Source: Eudorina sp. 2006-703-Eu-15 (lineage: Eukaryota; Chlorophyta; Chlorophyceae; Chlamydomonadales; Volvocaceae). From it: a DNA stretch of 64,000 bases. The DNA lies in assembly GCA_003117195.1 (NCBI GenBank), contig BDSI01000079.1, forward strand, positions 322,093-386,092, in the 5' to 3' direction. The notes under the pieces were generated by a model. That model did no database searches. It was not told the origin of the DNA and saw nothing but the letters and a program-made list of their open reading frames with translations. Below are positions 36,715 through 47,934 of this stretch, one piece after another. The position numbers and the translations under genes were made by a program. The first letter of the stretch is position 1; each line of letters starts with the position of its first letter.

Positions 36715-39700
36715 TCAGCGTGCATCCTCGCAGCACACTGCAGCTGCCAACACCCCCAGTGCCCGCAGCGTGTGCTGCACCAGCTGCGCCCCGGTCACCC
36801 TCGACTCCAGCCACGACAGCCCCGATGCACCCCCTGCACGGCTCGACACCGGGGCCCCGCCGGGCCCCCACATGCCCCCTGCCGGCCTCACCATCACGGA
36901 CACTGAGGACTGGCATGCTGCCACAGTCTGCTTCGCTGCGTAGGGCCGCAATGCCGTCATCACCTCTTGCGACTGCCGAAGCAGGGTCACCAGACTCTCC
37001 GCACCCGCCTCAGCAATGCCCCTCACCACCAGGCCCCCGAGCGTGAACCGCTCAACCGGCGGTACTGCAGCGGCCGATGTCATGGCCGCAGCAACCCCAC
37101 CACCTGCCTCGCCCTCGTTCCCCCTCCCCTTCCCTCGAGCGTTTGGCTGCATTCCCGCCGCCTCGCCCCCCGCTTCCGCCGCCACTACCACGCCGGCCGC
37201 CAGCCGCACGAGCAACGCCTGCGGCGCAATCCGCGTCAGGGACGGGGCCGCGGCCGCCACCGACGACGACGACGATACCGCCGTCATCGAGGCCGCTGCT
37301 CCCTCCGGAATAACGCCCGGCCTCTGCCCGGCCCTCCCGAGCGCCTCCACAACATGCACCACGCTGCGCTGCAAACGCTCCGGCAATACGACGTGCCGCA
37401 GCGGCGGCCCCCTTCGCCCCACATCCCTCGTGCTCGACGGCGGTCCGGCATCCGGATCCCCATCCGCTGCACATCCATCGCCCCACTGCGCGTCCGCCGC
37501 CAGGGCCATGAGGCGCAGCACATCCAGCTTGGCGGCGGTGCCCAGCCGTACGGCACTCGCAGGGGCCGCTGCGTCCCTGCGGTCGCCGCCTCCACCTCTG
37601 CCGCCCGGCGCCTCGGCCACCGCCGTCAGCAAGTCCAGGAGCTCCTCCTCGGCTGCCGCCGCCCCATCCAGCCGCTGCTGCACCGCCCCCATCCGCACCG
37701 CGGGTGCGGCGGCGGCCGCCGCTTGGTCGCCAGGTGCGGCGGCCGCCTCCACATCCATTCCCACGGAGCCGCCTGAGGCATTGCCTGCGGCCCCGTGTGT
37801 ACCCGGCAGCGTAGAGTGTGGAGGGGCCGGCGGAGCGGGCTCGGGCTCGGGGAGTCCCGGCCACCGCTGCAGGAGCGCTGCCAGCAGGACCGCATGCACC
37901 GCCGCCCCCACGGGGTGCCCCTGCGGCAGGTGGTCCAGCAGCGACAGCAGGGGCCGGGCGGCAGGCCACAGGCGCTCTAGCGGGTGACCCGCGGTGGCGG
38001 ACGACCCATGGCTCAGCCGCCGGTCCCGCTCCCGCGCGCTCCCGTTGCGCATGACGTTCCCGCCCTCCGACTCCTGCTGCGCACCCTCCGCCGGCCCCTG
38101 CCCCGGCGCTGCTGCCGAACCGGGACCCCCAGTCGCCGCCGCCGCCGCTGCAGCCGCCGCCGCCGCAGCTTCCTCCAGCAACTGCTGCATCAGACGAGCG
38201 GGGTCCGGAGGGGCCAATGCCGCCCCTGCTGCTGGTGCTGCTGCTCCTGCTGTGCCATCACTCGCCGCACCGGAGGAGGAGGGCTCAAGGCGCCACAGCC
38301 CGAAAGCGCCGCACAGCAGCCCTGCAAAGCGCCGCTGCGCCGCCTCCCCGCCGTCCGCTGCGGCGATGTTTCCGGTCCCGCCCCCGGCACTTTTCTCCCC
38401 CTCTCTGGAGGCCCCTGGACCCGCCCCGGCTCCCCGACTTGCTTCCAGCCTGCGGAGCTGCAGCGCCATCACCTGCGCCGCCACCAGCAGCTCGTCCGCC
38501 CCCTCGTGATCGGGCAGCAGCAGATGAGGCTGGCGGAGCAGGCCGGCCAAGCAGGCTGCGCCGGGAGGGGGGGGGGTGCACATGGGGTATACGGTCGGGG
38601 ATGGGCGCAGACGGGAGACGGCACATACAGTCGGGGATGGGTGTGGCGTGGCGCATGGGCGGAATGCAGGGGGGGTGGGGTACAGCGAACGGGGGGTCGG
38701 GGGGCCATGGACCGGGAAGGACAACAGGGAGTGGATCGAGGGAGGCCATGGGTGCATACCGGACCCCGGAGTCCCAACTGATAAGAAGAGGCCAGGAGGA
38801 TTCGGATTGAGATACAGCTGTTTGTCTGGTTACCGGCAACGGCAAGCGGGGTGGGACGAGCAGTGTTCGTCATTCCCACCAAGCACGAGGGCGGTAAGGG
38901 GGGGCAGGATGCCCAGCACACACATGTTGCCCATGCAGACGCGCCGCGGGCCCCATCCCGTGGGACTCCGCTGGCCGGTCGGCACTCGGAGGCCCGAGCC
39001 TTCCGAGTGAGCGAGGATCCTCCCTCCCGCACAGTTTTAATATGTCTACCAATTTCCTATACTCCCTCCCTCACAGGGATCAGGGCACAGGACCCCGGGC
39101 CCCCATCCCCGACCGCCACTGCAACATGTGGGGCTCCCGCCCTTCCGCACCCCATCACATCACGTCACATCACGTGCGCCATCCGACGTCCCGCCACCCA
39201 CCTAACGCCCGGGCCCGGGCAGCCGCGTTCAGCGATGCGACGCCGGCGGGGGAACAGGCCGCCTCGACGCCACCAGCATGCCCCTCCCCCTCCTCCCCCG
39301 CCGCCGCCGCCGCTGGGTCCCCCTCCAGCGGCCCCATCAGCACCGGCAGCACGTGGGACAGCGCCCACAGCGCTGTCAGGGGAGGCGGCGGAGGAGCGAG
39401 GGGATGCGGCGGACAGGCGCCGCTCTGAGCGCCCCCCTGCTGCTGCTGCTGCCGCCCCCTCTTCCGACCTCCGCCCTGCGGCACCTGACGGACGGACATG
39501 AGTGCGGCATCAGTGAATGCCCGAATGCCCGAAACCCTGTCCTGGCTGAGCTCACAGCGAAGAGTCCGCCATGAACCGTCATTTCATGGTGGTACACAAC
39601 TCCGGCAACCGGCTCCCTCACCCTCCAAGCATGGGCTTCATTCATCTGGGAGGCGAGGAAAACGCTCTCCCCCGGCGTGTGATCCGCAGTCGCAGCCAAG

Positions 39701-42700
39701 GGCCTGGGCTCTCAACCATCATTCGCCGACTCCGTCCCTCGCTTCTCGCCACTTCGGGAACCCTGCTGCCTGGCCAACGGCCCTGTACAGACCGCCATCA
39801 CCCGCGCATTTGCACGGCAACCGCGATCCCTCTCACTTAAACCCCCGAGTCCCGCGGATTCCCCAACCCGCCCGCCCAGCCACCAACCCGGGTCTGCCAT
39901 ATGCCCCCGCTGCTGCCCCCCCTTCCTGTAGACACCTGAAGAGGAAGCAGCGCCCTGTCAATGCGAACCGGCCGCCGGAGTACCGCCAGGGCAGTCGCCA
40001 GGCCTCCACCCGGGCTCCCCGCTGCCTGTGTACCTGACCCGTGGGTCGGCCACCGCGCTGTGTCGGCCACCGCGCCGGGGCAGCTGAGCACCCTGGCCAG
40101 CAGCTCGGCGGACTGGGCGGGCTGCAGTACCGCCAGGCCGCGAAGCAGGGTGGGGGCAGCGGCCTCCAGGTCGTGGGGGCCGAACAGGTCGCCTGGCGGG
40201 TGTGGTGGTGGGGAGGTGTAGGGGATTGGTAAACATATTTGTACTGCGCTGCTGACAGAGTGTGTGTGGGGGAGGGCGGGGAGGTACAGGAGATTGGTAA
40301 ACATATAATCCATACTGCGCTGCTGCTGCCAGAGCAAAGGTCCGATGGGGGGGGGCATTCGCGGGCCGGGCTGGGGTGTGAAGCAAAGAGACAATCCCCA
40401 GCCCAATGCGAACCCGGTCACACCGAGGGAGGGCGGCGGGAGGTGTGCGCGGGCCGGGCGGTTTGGGCGGGTGGGTACACGGGGAGGGCGGTTGCTGACG
40501 GGGCCCCGACCCTCACCCCATTAGGCTGCAGCGGGGCTGGTCAGCGGCTGGCCAGCGATGAGGTGCTGAAGGCTGCGCAGAAAGGCTGGGTCTTACTGCG
40601 CGGGGGCTGCACCGCGTGGGGACACTGACAGGCAGCTGAAGCCCATGAGGTGCGGGTACCCGTTTGGAGCTGTCGGAGCCCATGAGGTGCTCTGCAGCTG
40701 GCTGATGCGCGCTTTCCCTCGTCATGGGACATTATAAGGCCCTAGAGGCACCCAACAGGTAGCAGGGGGAGATGGGGTCCGTTGGGCAGCGCTTAAGACG
40801 TTGAGAGCCCCTGGAGGGGATGGGGCCGTTGTAAGGGGTGGTGGTCCGGACTCCGCAAGGACGCGCCTGACCAGGCCCGCTGAAATCCGCCCCCACCCCC
40901 GCCAGCCGGCTGATATCTACTCGCACAGAGCCGTGGGTGCACACACCCACCCCAATCCACCCACCCACCCTACCCCCCCCCCACCTCGGGCAAACATCAG
41001 CTCACACAGCGCTCCGGCGCTCAGCACCGCGGGGCGGTGGGCGCCGTGGCCCCGCCGCCCCTCCTGTTCCTCCGCCTCCTGCTCGCACACGTGCGCCAGC
41101 AGCGCCGCCCACGGTACCGAGGAGTCCGCGGCCACTGCGACCCGTGGGTCCGTGTCAGGTTGCGGACCAGGACCCGGCCCGCCCCCGCCGGCGCCTCTAC
41201 CCTCCTGGGGGTCACCGATGCGCCGCCGTTTGGATGCCGGCATCATCACCTCCACCTGTGAACCCAGGGCGGTGCCGCCATCCGCCATATCGACATCCCC
41301 AATCGGCGCCGGTGGCATCGGTGGCGGTACGGCAAGGGTGGCTGCCGCCGCCGCCGCCGCCGCAGCAGCAGTGTTCGTGGCGGCAGTGGTGGTGGTGGCA
41401 GTGGTGGTGATCCGCATCGCCGCCTCAAGCAGCTCCAAGCGCGCATGAGGAGGTGTCGAGGCGATGCAGTCGTGTACGAACCGTACGACAGGCGATCCGG
41501 GAATGTACCGCATGCGCTGCCCGTCGCCCTCGCGGCCGGCACGATGATGTTCGGCGAACGATCGGGCCTGCGGAGGGTCGGGTCGGGTCGGGTGGCCGGA
41601 AGATGGCGGCCGCGGGAAGGAGGGGGGGCAAGTGCGGCGCAGTGTGTGGATGACCGCCTGTGTGTGTGGGGGGGGGGGGGGGGAGCTGCACTCGTGTTTC
41701 TCTTGGGGAGTGGACGACCCGCGACCACGATGGCAACCCCCGATCAGCCCCGCGGCAATGATACATCGCTCACGAGGCGCTGCCCCTACCTCTCATGTTG
41801 TTCCCGACGACCAACCATCCACCCTATTCCTACCAATCCCCTGCCCGGTTTTCTTCCCCCTACTTCCCCCCTCCTCCGTCCAGTGCACCCACCGCTGCCG
41901 CCAGGATATGCGCCCGCAGTGCCCGATGCCGCTCCGGAGGCCACAGACCGCGAAGCGGCTCCGAAACCTCACCGAAGCACTGCAGCAGCCACGACACCGG
42001 CAGCAGCCGTCGATCGTAGGCGGCGGGCGCGGGGCCGCAGCCGTTGGCTGCGGCGGCGTCCTCAGCCTCCGAAGGGGCAGTATCCCCCCAGCCCTTGCCC
42101 TTCCGCTTCCCTGTCCCCTCCTTCCGCTTCCCTGGAGCCTTCCCTGGAGCCGCACACCCCTGGTCAGCAGGCGCTAGGCCCTCCGCGCCGCCGCCATTCC
42201 GGACACCCTCCACCATGTCCACCTCCGCAGCCGCCTCCTCCCCTGGCGCTGCAACTGCTCCAACTGCCGGTGATGCCCCGCTGCCGCCCGGGTCCCCCGC
42301 AGCCCCCACTCCTGTCCCCGTCCGCCGGGCCTCCTCCGCCCCCAGCCCCGCCATCAGAGCCTCCAGGAGGGGCTCCACCACTGCGGCCGACAGTTGGGGC
42401 CGCTCCACCAGCAGCCGCTGCAGCACCTGCGGACACACAGACACACAGGATAGGGGAGTAGACGGAGGGCGTCCCGCGTTGGTAGGTGGCTGAATACAGC
42501 TTTACCACTACGGGAGGGTGGGAGGCAGGGAGGAAGGAAAAGGGTCGGGCCGCGGCCCCAATGCAGTGGTCGTACTACTAGCCGCAAGGGGTGCAGTCGA
42601 GGCCGGGGCAAGGACAGTCAGTCGGGACCGTACAGCAGTGGGGTGCAGCGGTGGGGTGCAGCGGTGGGGTGCAGCGGTGGGGTGCAGCGGTGGGGTTTGG

Positions 42701-43911
42701 GCGGCGAGCGAAGCCTCGCAGCTGCATGGAGGGAGGGAAGGGAGGAGAAGATTCTGTGGAAGCGAGGTGAGGTGAGGTGCGAGTTGTCATGACCCGCCCG
42801 CTGCCCTCCTCCGGTACCCCACCTGGTCCAACGCGCTCCTCAGCTGCGCAGACCGGGGGTAGGTGGATGCCACCAGCCGCCGCAGCTCGCTAGGGAAACC
42901 GGGAAGCTGAGCGCAGGGGGAGGGAGGGTGGGCCCACCCCAATGAGGGGGGAGGGAAAAAGGAGCGGGGCGGGAGGGCAGCAGCGGGGCGAAAGGCCGGT
43001 TCACGACATTGAAGGCACCAGGTCGCAGGCGGGTACTGCGGAAGGGGGTGCCTGACAGTTCCGACCTCCGGCTCCAGTCGCGGATTTGCATAGGGTCCAC
43101 TGCGAGGCGTGCCTTAGCCTGCTGCGGCTTGCGAAACAGCCCGCGAGCTCTCCACCTGGGCACCCGGCGTGCATGCCAACAACGGGCACTGCCGCCGCCA
43201 CTACCACACGGGGAGTGCGGCAGTGTCTCGTAATGTGCGGTTTCCCCGTATGTCTCCCGGCTACCCTCCGCCCTGTTTTCGCCCGCCTGCAGACACGTGT
43301 CGAACCCCTCCCCCGCCCTCGCTGCTCCACCAAGAAGTGTTTCTTATGCTTTTAATCACCGCCTTCTTACTAACCCCACGGCCCCCTCCTGAAACCGCCG
43401 GCCCCATCCAGCGTTGCACGTACCGTCCACACCCCGCCTGTCCCCCAACGTCGCGCATGCTGGTCCCCATCCCCGGAAGTCCGTACCTGACTGGCCTGAG
43501 CCAGCAGCGCCCACGCACCCCCAACACCCTGGAGGAACACGTGCATGTGGTTTGGGGGAGTTGGTGGAGTGGTAAAGGGCGGCCCGCAGGGACAGACGGA
43601 GAGGGCAGGGGCGAGGATGTTCCCTCGATGTGCAGAGCAAATGATGGCAACACAAGGGAACTGCTCCCCTTGGATTACCACAGGCTAGAGTGGAACGGTG
43701 TCAGCCGCGAGGAAACGGCCACCAGCCGGGGTTCGACCCATTTGAAGCGACATGAAGCAACGGAAGGGTGCGCGAACGCACGCAGGTCAAAAGCGGCCAC
43801 AAGTACCTTTCCATCGGCTGCGTTCTGCACTCCACCGCCTTTGCCATAGGGCCGAGCTGCCGCTTCCAGCACACCGCGGAGCAGCGGAAAGGTCCAACGG
43901 TCAACGCTCAT
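36715..43911 (-). CDS. large unrecognised helical-repeat protein (at least 1,242 aa)
   Basis: Minus-strand exons in agreeing phase are 43807-43911 (ATG at 43909-43911), 43487-43528, 42823-42906, 41893-42426, 40985-41567, 39936-40192, 39202-39484 and 36715-38555 (3,729 nt). A further exon at about 43000-43120 is possible. Only one exon junction (39936 to 39484) is less certain. The protein is a series of Leu/Ala-rich amphipathic helices, for example VLQRLLVERPQLSAAVVEPL, LARVLSCPGAVADTARW and TALWALSHVLPVLMG. These alternate with Ala, Gly, Thr or Pro-rich linkers and a basic SKRRRIGD that could be a nuclear signal. The pattern suggests a HEAT/ARM-like solenoid such as a subunit of a large nuclear complex, but I recognise no specific family and assign no function. 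It is divergently paired with the methyltransferase gene, 184 bp away. Confidence 0.68.
39030..39070 (+). repeat. copy of the dispersed ~40-bp intronic element
   Basis: ATGTCTACCAATTTCCTATA matches the copy near 12,384 exactly over 20 bp. The element is antisense to the minus-strand host gene, in its intron 38556-39201. Confidence 0.6.
40226..40325 (-). repeat. two adjacent copies of the dispersed ~40-bp intronic element
   Basis: Reverse-complemented, both read CAGCAGCGCAGT, then ATATGTTTACCAAT, then a CCT-rich tail. They lie in the intron 40193-40984 of the large helical gene, about 60 bp apart. Confidence 0.6.
42635..42697. repeat. 13-bp tandem repeat, about 4.5 copies
   Basis: GCAGCGGTGGGGT repeats perfectly at 42645, 42658, 42671 and 42684. 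It lies in the intron 42427-42822 of the large helical gene. Confidence 0.9.
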
Positions 43912-44095
43912 CCAGAGTGGACATGGTCCGCGTTCTGCAAATTTGTTTGAATTGATAAGGACCTTAGATTTTGGCTGTCATAGTTCAGTACGCGCCGGAA
44001 CCAGGCTCCGGGTCAAGTATTTTGCAAAACGACCCTGACAGCTTACAAAAGTGCTTACACAAGAGCGATATAATCTTTCAAAAATTGAAGTGAGA
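43912..44095. promoter_or_regulatory. 184-bp bidirectional promoter region
   Basis: This is the whole gap between the ATG of the minus-strand large helical gene and the ATG of the plus-strand TrmJ-type methyltransferase. It is visibly more AT-rich than the flanking exons. Both 5' UTRs and both core promoters must fit here if the start codons are right. No clear TATA box was assigned. Confidence 0.6.
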
Positions 44096-46221
44096 ATGTT
44101 ACTGCTTTCAAGCAAGCCAGCTGACGTTCGGCCTCGTTCACGGCAGGCGTACGCGCGACAAGGCTGCTGCTGGTCGACCCAGTCGCATGCTTTTCGAGCC
44201 CCGCGTAGATTCATTGTCCGATGCATCAAGGCAGGATCAATCCCCGATGATCTGCACTTGGAATTCCAGCTGGAGGCCCTAAAGGTCGGCGCCGGTTGGC
44301 TGGTATGCCTGCGTACCGAGGAAGCGCGCCCCCTGGCGCCCCGGGCTATTGCGGGCAGCATTTCGGCGTGCTACCCATCATACCGTCCTTCCGGGAAAAC
44401 GAAATTCCTCACGTCGACATAACCATATGCTGATGACCGACACCGTGGTTCGCGCCCTGTTTATTCTCCCTCATCCCAGCCGGCCATCATCCTCGTGGAA
44501 CCGCGTATGGGCGAGAACATCGGCGCAGCTGCGCGAGCCATGAAAAATTTTGGGTTGTGTGACCTGCGGCTGGTTAAGCCCCAGGACGGGTGGCCCAACC
44601 CGTTGGCGGATGTCACGGCCTCACACGCCGTCGACCTCATCCGCTCGGCGCGGCTGTACGACACCGTCACGGACGCGGTTGCGGACCTCGATCGCGTGTA
44701 CGCCGCCACTGCCCGGACCAGGTGCGTGGTCACTGCTATTGTACTGCTGTCGTACTCGTTTGAAGGAAAGGAGGAAGGATCCAGTCCATGGCCGGCCTGA
44801 GAGCGGCGAGACGAGGTTGGGATGCGCTCGGTCGGGCAGTCGGTTGTGCCCCGCCCCCTTTATCTGCCCCTCCAGCACCCCACCACAACCTGACCAGCCC
44901 GTCGGAAAGTCAACTGAGTCACGTTGGACTCCGGCTTGGGTACATGGCCGCATTGCGCGGCCACGCGGATTCCGAGGTCAGGCACTTCACGGTTGACCCT
45001 CCAGTCCCTCCCGGTGATGCCACCTGCAATCATAACAAGATAACCGCCATACCCATGTGCCCATTCCTGGATTTCCACGGTGCCTGCCTTCTCCGGCCTC
45101 GTCCCATGCGACGCCCAAACAAACGGGCCCGGCTCAGGTTCATGTCCAAGGCCTTCGTCACCAGCCGCCAACTGCCCACGGACCTCCGGCAGCTGGCGGC
45201 CGTGGCGACGGAGGCGGCGGTCGCGGCCGCTGACGCCGCCGAAGCGGCGGCTGCGGCCGCCGATGCAATCCCGCCGCCACTACATCCATCCGCGGCCCTA
45301 TCCGCGCGTTTACAGGCATCATCCGGGACCGCTGCCTCCTCGGGGCCCCCTACCCCCGAACTCTTGGAATGCCAACCAGACCATCTGGGTCCAGAAGCGG
45401 ACTTAACGGGGGGCCGGGAGCCGGGCGTGGACCCTTCGTCGCGTGGGCCTCCTCCCCGGGCGGCGGCGGCCGCGTGGCGGCAGCGCTGGCCCCGCGCGGG
45501 TGTGATGTTCGGCCGCGAGAGCAGCGGCCTGACCAACGAGGAGGTGGCAGCGGCCCACAAGGTGCTCACAATCGAGGCCAACCCGGACTATCCCGTGCTC
45601 AACCTGGCCCAGGCGGTGGTCTGCACAGCCTATGAGCTGCACCACGCGCGCCTGGACGTGGCGGGGACGGCGGTGGGAGGGGCAGGCACCACCGCCCCCA
45701 CCACCGCCACCGCCGCTGCCACCGCCTCAGCGGGTAACGTACTCACGAGGACCACATCCGACTGCAGCGCCGGTAACCCCAGTAGCAGCAGTAGCAGCGC
45801 AAGTAGCAGTAGCAGTAGTAGTAGCAGCCCGGCGGTGAGCAGTAGCGCCGAGGAGCTCCGGATCCGCGCTGCAGCGCTGCAGCTGGCGAGCCGGGGGGAG
45901 GTGGAGGCCTTCCTGGAGCGGCTGGTTTCGGAGCTGGACGCCGCGGGTTTCTTCGCCAGCGCCGACAAGCGGCCCGCCACGCTGCTGTCCATCCGCAACC
46001 TGGCAGCCAAGGTGGACCGCATGACGGCGGCGGAGGTGGCGTTGCTGCATGGCATGGTCAGCAAGCTGGTCGGGGTGGGCGCGAGGGCGGGGAGGGCCGG
46101 CGGGCGGCGGAGGCAGCCGCAGGAGGGGCAGACGGAGGGGCAGGGGCCCGACGGGGGGCTGCTTCGGGATACGGCGGAGGCTGGGGCGCAGGGGCGGTCC
46201 GGCACGGGTCGGGCGGAATGA
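44096..46221 (+). CDS. TrmJ-type tRNA 2'-O-methyltransferase (SpoU/TrmH superfamily)
   Basis: Three exons join in phase: 44096-44284, 44480-44721 and 45138-46221 (1,515 nt, 504 aa). The basic N-terminus with several Arg, Ser and Cys residues is a likely organelle transit peptide. SPOUT-fold motifs are motif 1 ENIGAAARAMKNFG (residues 75-88, with the catalytic-type Arg82), motif 2 VMFGRESSGLTNEE (about 265) and motif 3 NPDYPVLNLAQAV (about 290), in the arrangement of bacterial TrmJ, which methylates the ribose of nucleotide 32 in tRNA. The C-terminal helical part (EAFLERLVSELDAAGFF, KVDRMTAAEVALLHGM) also matches TrmJ. The protein is about twice the bacterial length (near 246 aa) because of an Ala/Pro insertion between motifs 1 and 2 and a Ser/Thr insertion after motif 3. 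Organelle targeting is inferred. Confidence 0.92.
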
Positions 46222-46471
46222 CTGGCACCAGACCACCCGGGTGGTTGATGGCGGGTGGTACAGGCGTCCTGCTACGAGTGGGGCGACGGGGAGGATGTAG
46301 GAAATAGGGGGGGCGTGTTCAAATTATGCTGACTGCCAGAGGACAGGTCCGTTGAAGATGGACTGTACCTGCAGGTGCGTCCGGGTGCATCTGCCCTCAC
46401 TGTGTGGAGGCGAGGCATGCGCCGGATGAGTCAGCATCCCTGGGGCGGGGGCTAAAGCAACAAACCTGCTG

Positions 46472-46507
46472 GGAGTCGGCCGATCCGTCGTTGGATCGGC
46501 CGACTCC
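46472..46507 (+). repeat. perfect 15-bp inverted repeat in the TrmJ-type gene 3' UTR
   Basis: GGAGTCGGCCGATCC at 46472-46486 pairs exactly with 46493-46507 around the 6-nt loop GTCGTT. A further partial copy of the right arm and loop follows at 46508-46532. It lies 250 nt after the stop and before the candidate polyadenylation signal, so it should be transcribed. Confidence 0.9.
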
Positions 46508-46672
46508 GATCGGCCGACTCCGATCCGTCGTTAATTATACAGTGCTCACAGTAACGAGCCGGATGTGGTGCTGTGACAATTTTGGGGTGTTTGAAGTGTC
46601 GCACAACGGTGACTTTGCCAGGGCTCGCGTCGTCGGTGGGTCTGAAGGAACTAACTTGCATTGCATGCAATC

Positions 46673-46677
46673 TGTAA
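46673..46677 (+). terminator. candidate TGTAA polyadenylation signal for the TrmJ-type gene
   Basis: This is the TGTAA motif about 450 nt after the stop codon, in the correct orientation and at a typical distance for chlorophyte genes. Confidence 0.45.
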
Positions 46678-47934
46678 CGGAAACGCTAAACGGGTGACAC
46701 ACTCCATACGAGATACAACGAAGGTCTTCGCCGGAGCGCTCGGGCCGGAGCGGTGTGACATTCGCCGCGTCCGGCACGGGCGGGGGGCCACGACAAGTAG
46801 GGGTCGGCTTCCTCGAAGCCGGAAAAGGGCGGGGCCCCTTATAATCCGTACAGGCCGCTTGCTTTAGAACGAAAACTCTATTACCGCGCAACAGTGTGAG
46901 AGAGTGAAAGGTTACCATTGTTGGTGTCGTTGATGTTGAAGGTGGATTGGCGTGCATAGATTCGCCAAGCCCAAATACGTCGGCAGCCCCGAAACCATCC
47001 TGCAGTACGCGCCGCCGGCGACGGCGGTCACCGTATCGTAACGCTAGACGCCTCTGCGCTACCACATCCGTCTGTCAAGCAGATGATCACATAGCAAGCT
47101 TGAAGCATTCTTGTTTTGCCCTAAAACTGTAGTTGTTTGGTCCGTCGGCAAGAATGCAGCCCTTCAGTTGCACGCCCGCAACAGACGTGAACCTCTAAAG
47201 TTTGCTATCAATAGTTACATAGCAAATGTAAGGCAAGAACAGGGTGCGAAAAGAGACCCGGACTTCGGCCATCGGAACTGGAGAACTCGTTGGTACTCGG
47301 TATGCTATCCCTTTGCATCTTGAAACTTTGATTCAATACATAATGTTGAATTGTATTCATCTGGAAAAACAGAAAGGCAAACCTTGGTGTTGGTGGCATC
47401 TTGATGTTCAAACATCAGAACACTATGGAGGTTCAATTTAGCACGCGCCACCTGCCCCTAATCCAAGTATTCATCACCCGGCACCTGTTGCAACAAACAT
47501 GAGCGCGAGAGGCGTTGGGTGGATGTTGGCTCGGGTCCATGGAGACCGCGGAGCTTTACTTTGACCGTTTGTGCGCAAAAACTTTTTTCAGCCAAATCAA
47601 GGATAAATTGCAATAGAGGACAATTAATATGACAAACATTGCGAATTAGTTTAGCGGATAATGAACGTTTTGCCGTTAGCCACGCTGCTGAGGACACAGC
47701 GATGGAGGGCATACGCACTGATGCGTCTGCGAGTGATCAAGTCCGTCTACACATCCGTACAGCGATGTACGCAGCAAGTACAGCAAGTACAGCCATGTGA
47801 TTACTAATACTCCGCTCGTTTGCAGCTAGCGGTAAGTTGGCTGGTGAGCAAGTAAGCACTGCGGGCGCACGCACGCACGCTCGGCCGGTTTACCTATCCG
47901 TCATTGCATACATCATGAACACACACGCACGCAC

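Larger units (their letters stand above)
46222..47682. other. intergenic spacer between TrmJ-type gene and lectin array
   Basis: The left part is the likely 3' UTR of the methyltransferase gene, with a hairpin (46472-46507) and a TGTAA (46673-46677). From about 46,850 to 47,680 the sequence is more AT-rich and has no recognisable gene. The array starts abruptly at 47683. Confidence 0.5.

Noticed and set aside
37016..37987. 324-codon plus-strand frame opposite the last exon of the large helical gene
   Set aside because: Its composition is typical of an antisense shadow in Ala-rich GC-rich coding DNA. The minus-strand frame is longer and joins upstream exons in phase.
40500..40650. Candidate extra exon (QHLIAGQPLTSPAAA) in the large helical gene
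   Set aside because: The frame meets a stop before any usable donor, and the flanking exons 40985-41567 and 39936-40192 already join in phase without it.
43725..43745. GGGGTTCGACCC resembling a tRNA T-arm
   Set aside because: No D-arm, anticodon arm or acceptor stem fits around it. It lies in the first intron of the large helical gene.
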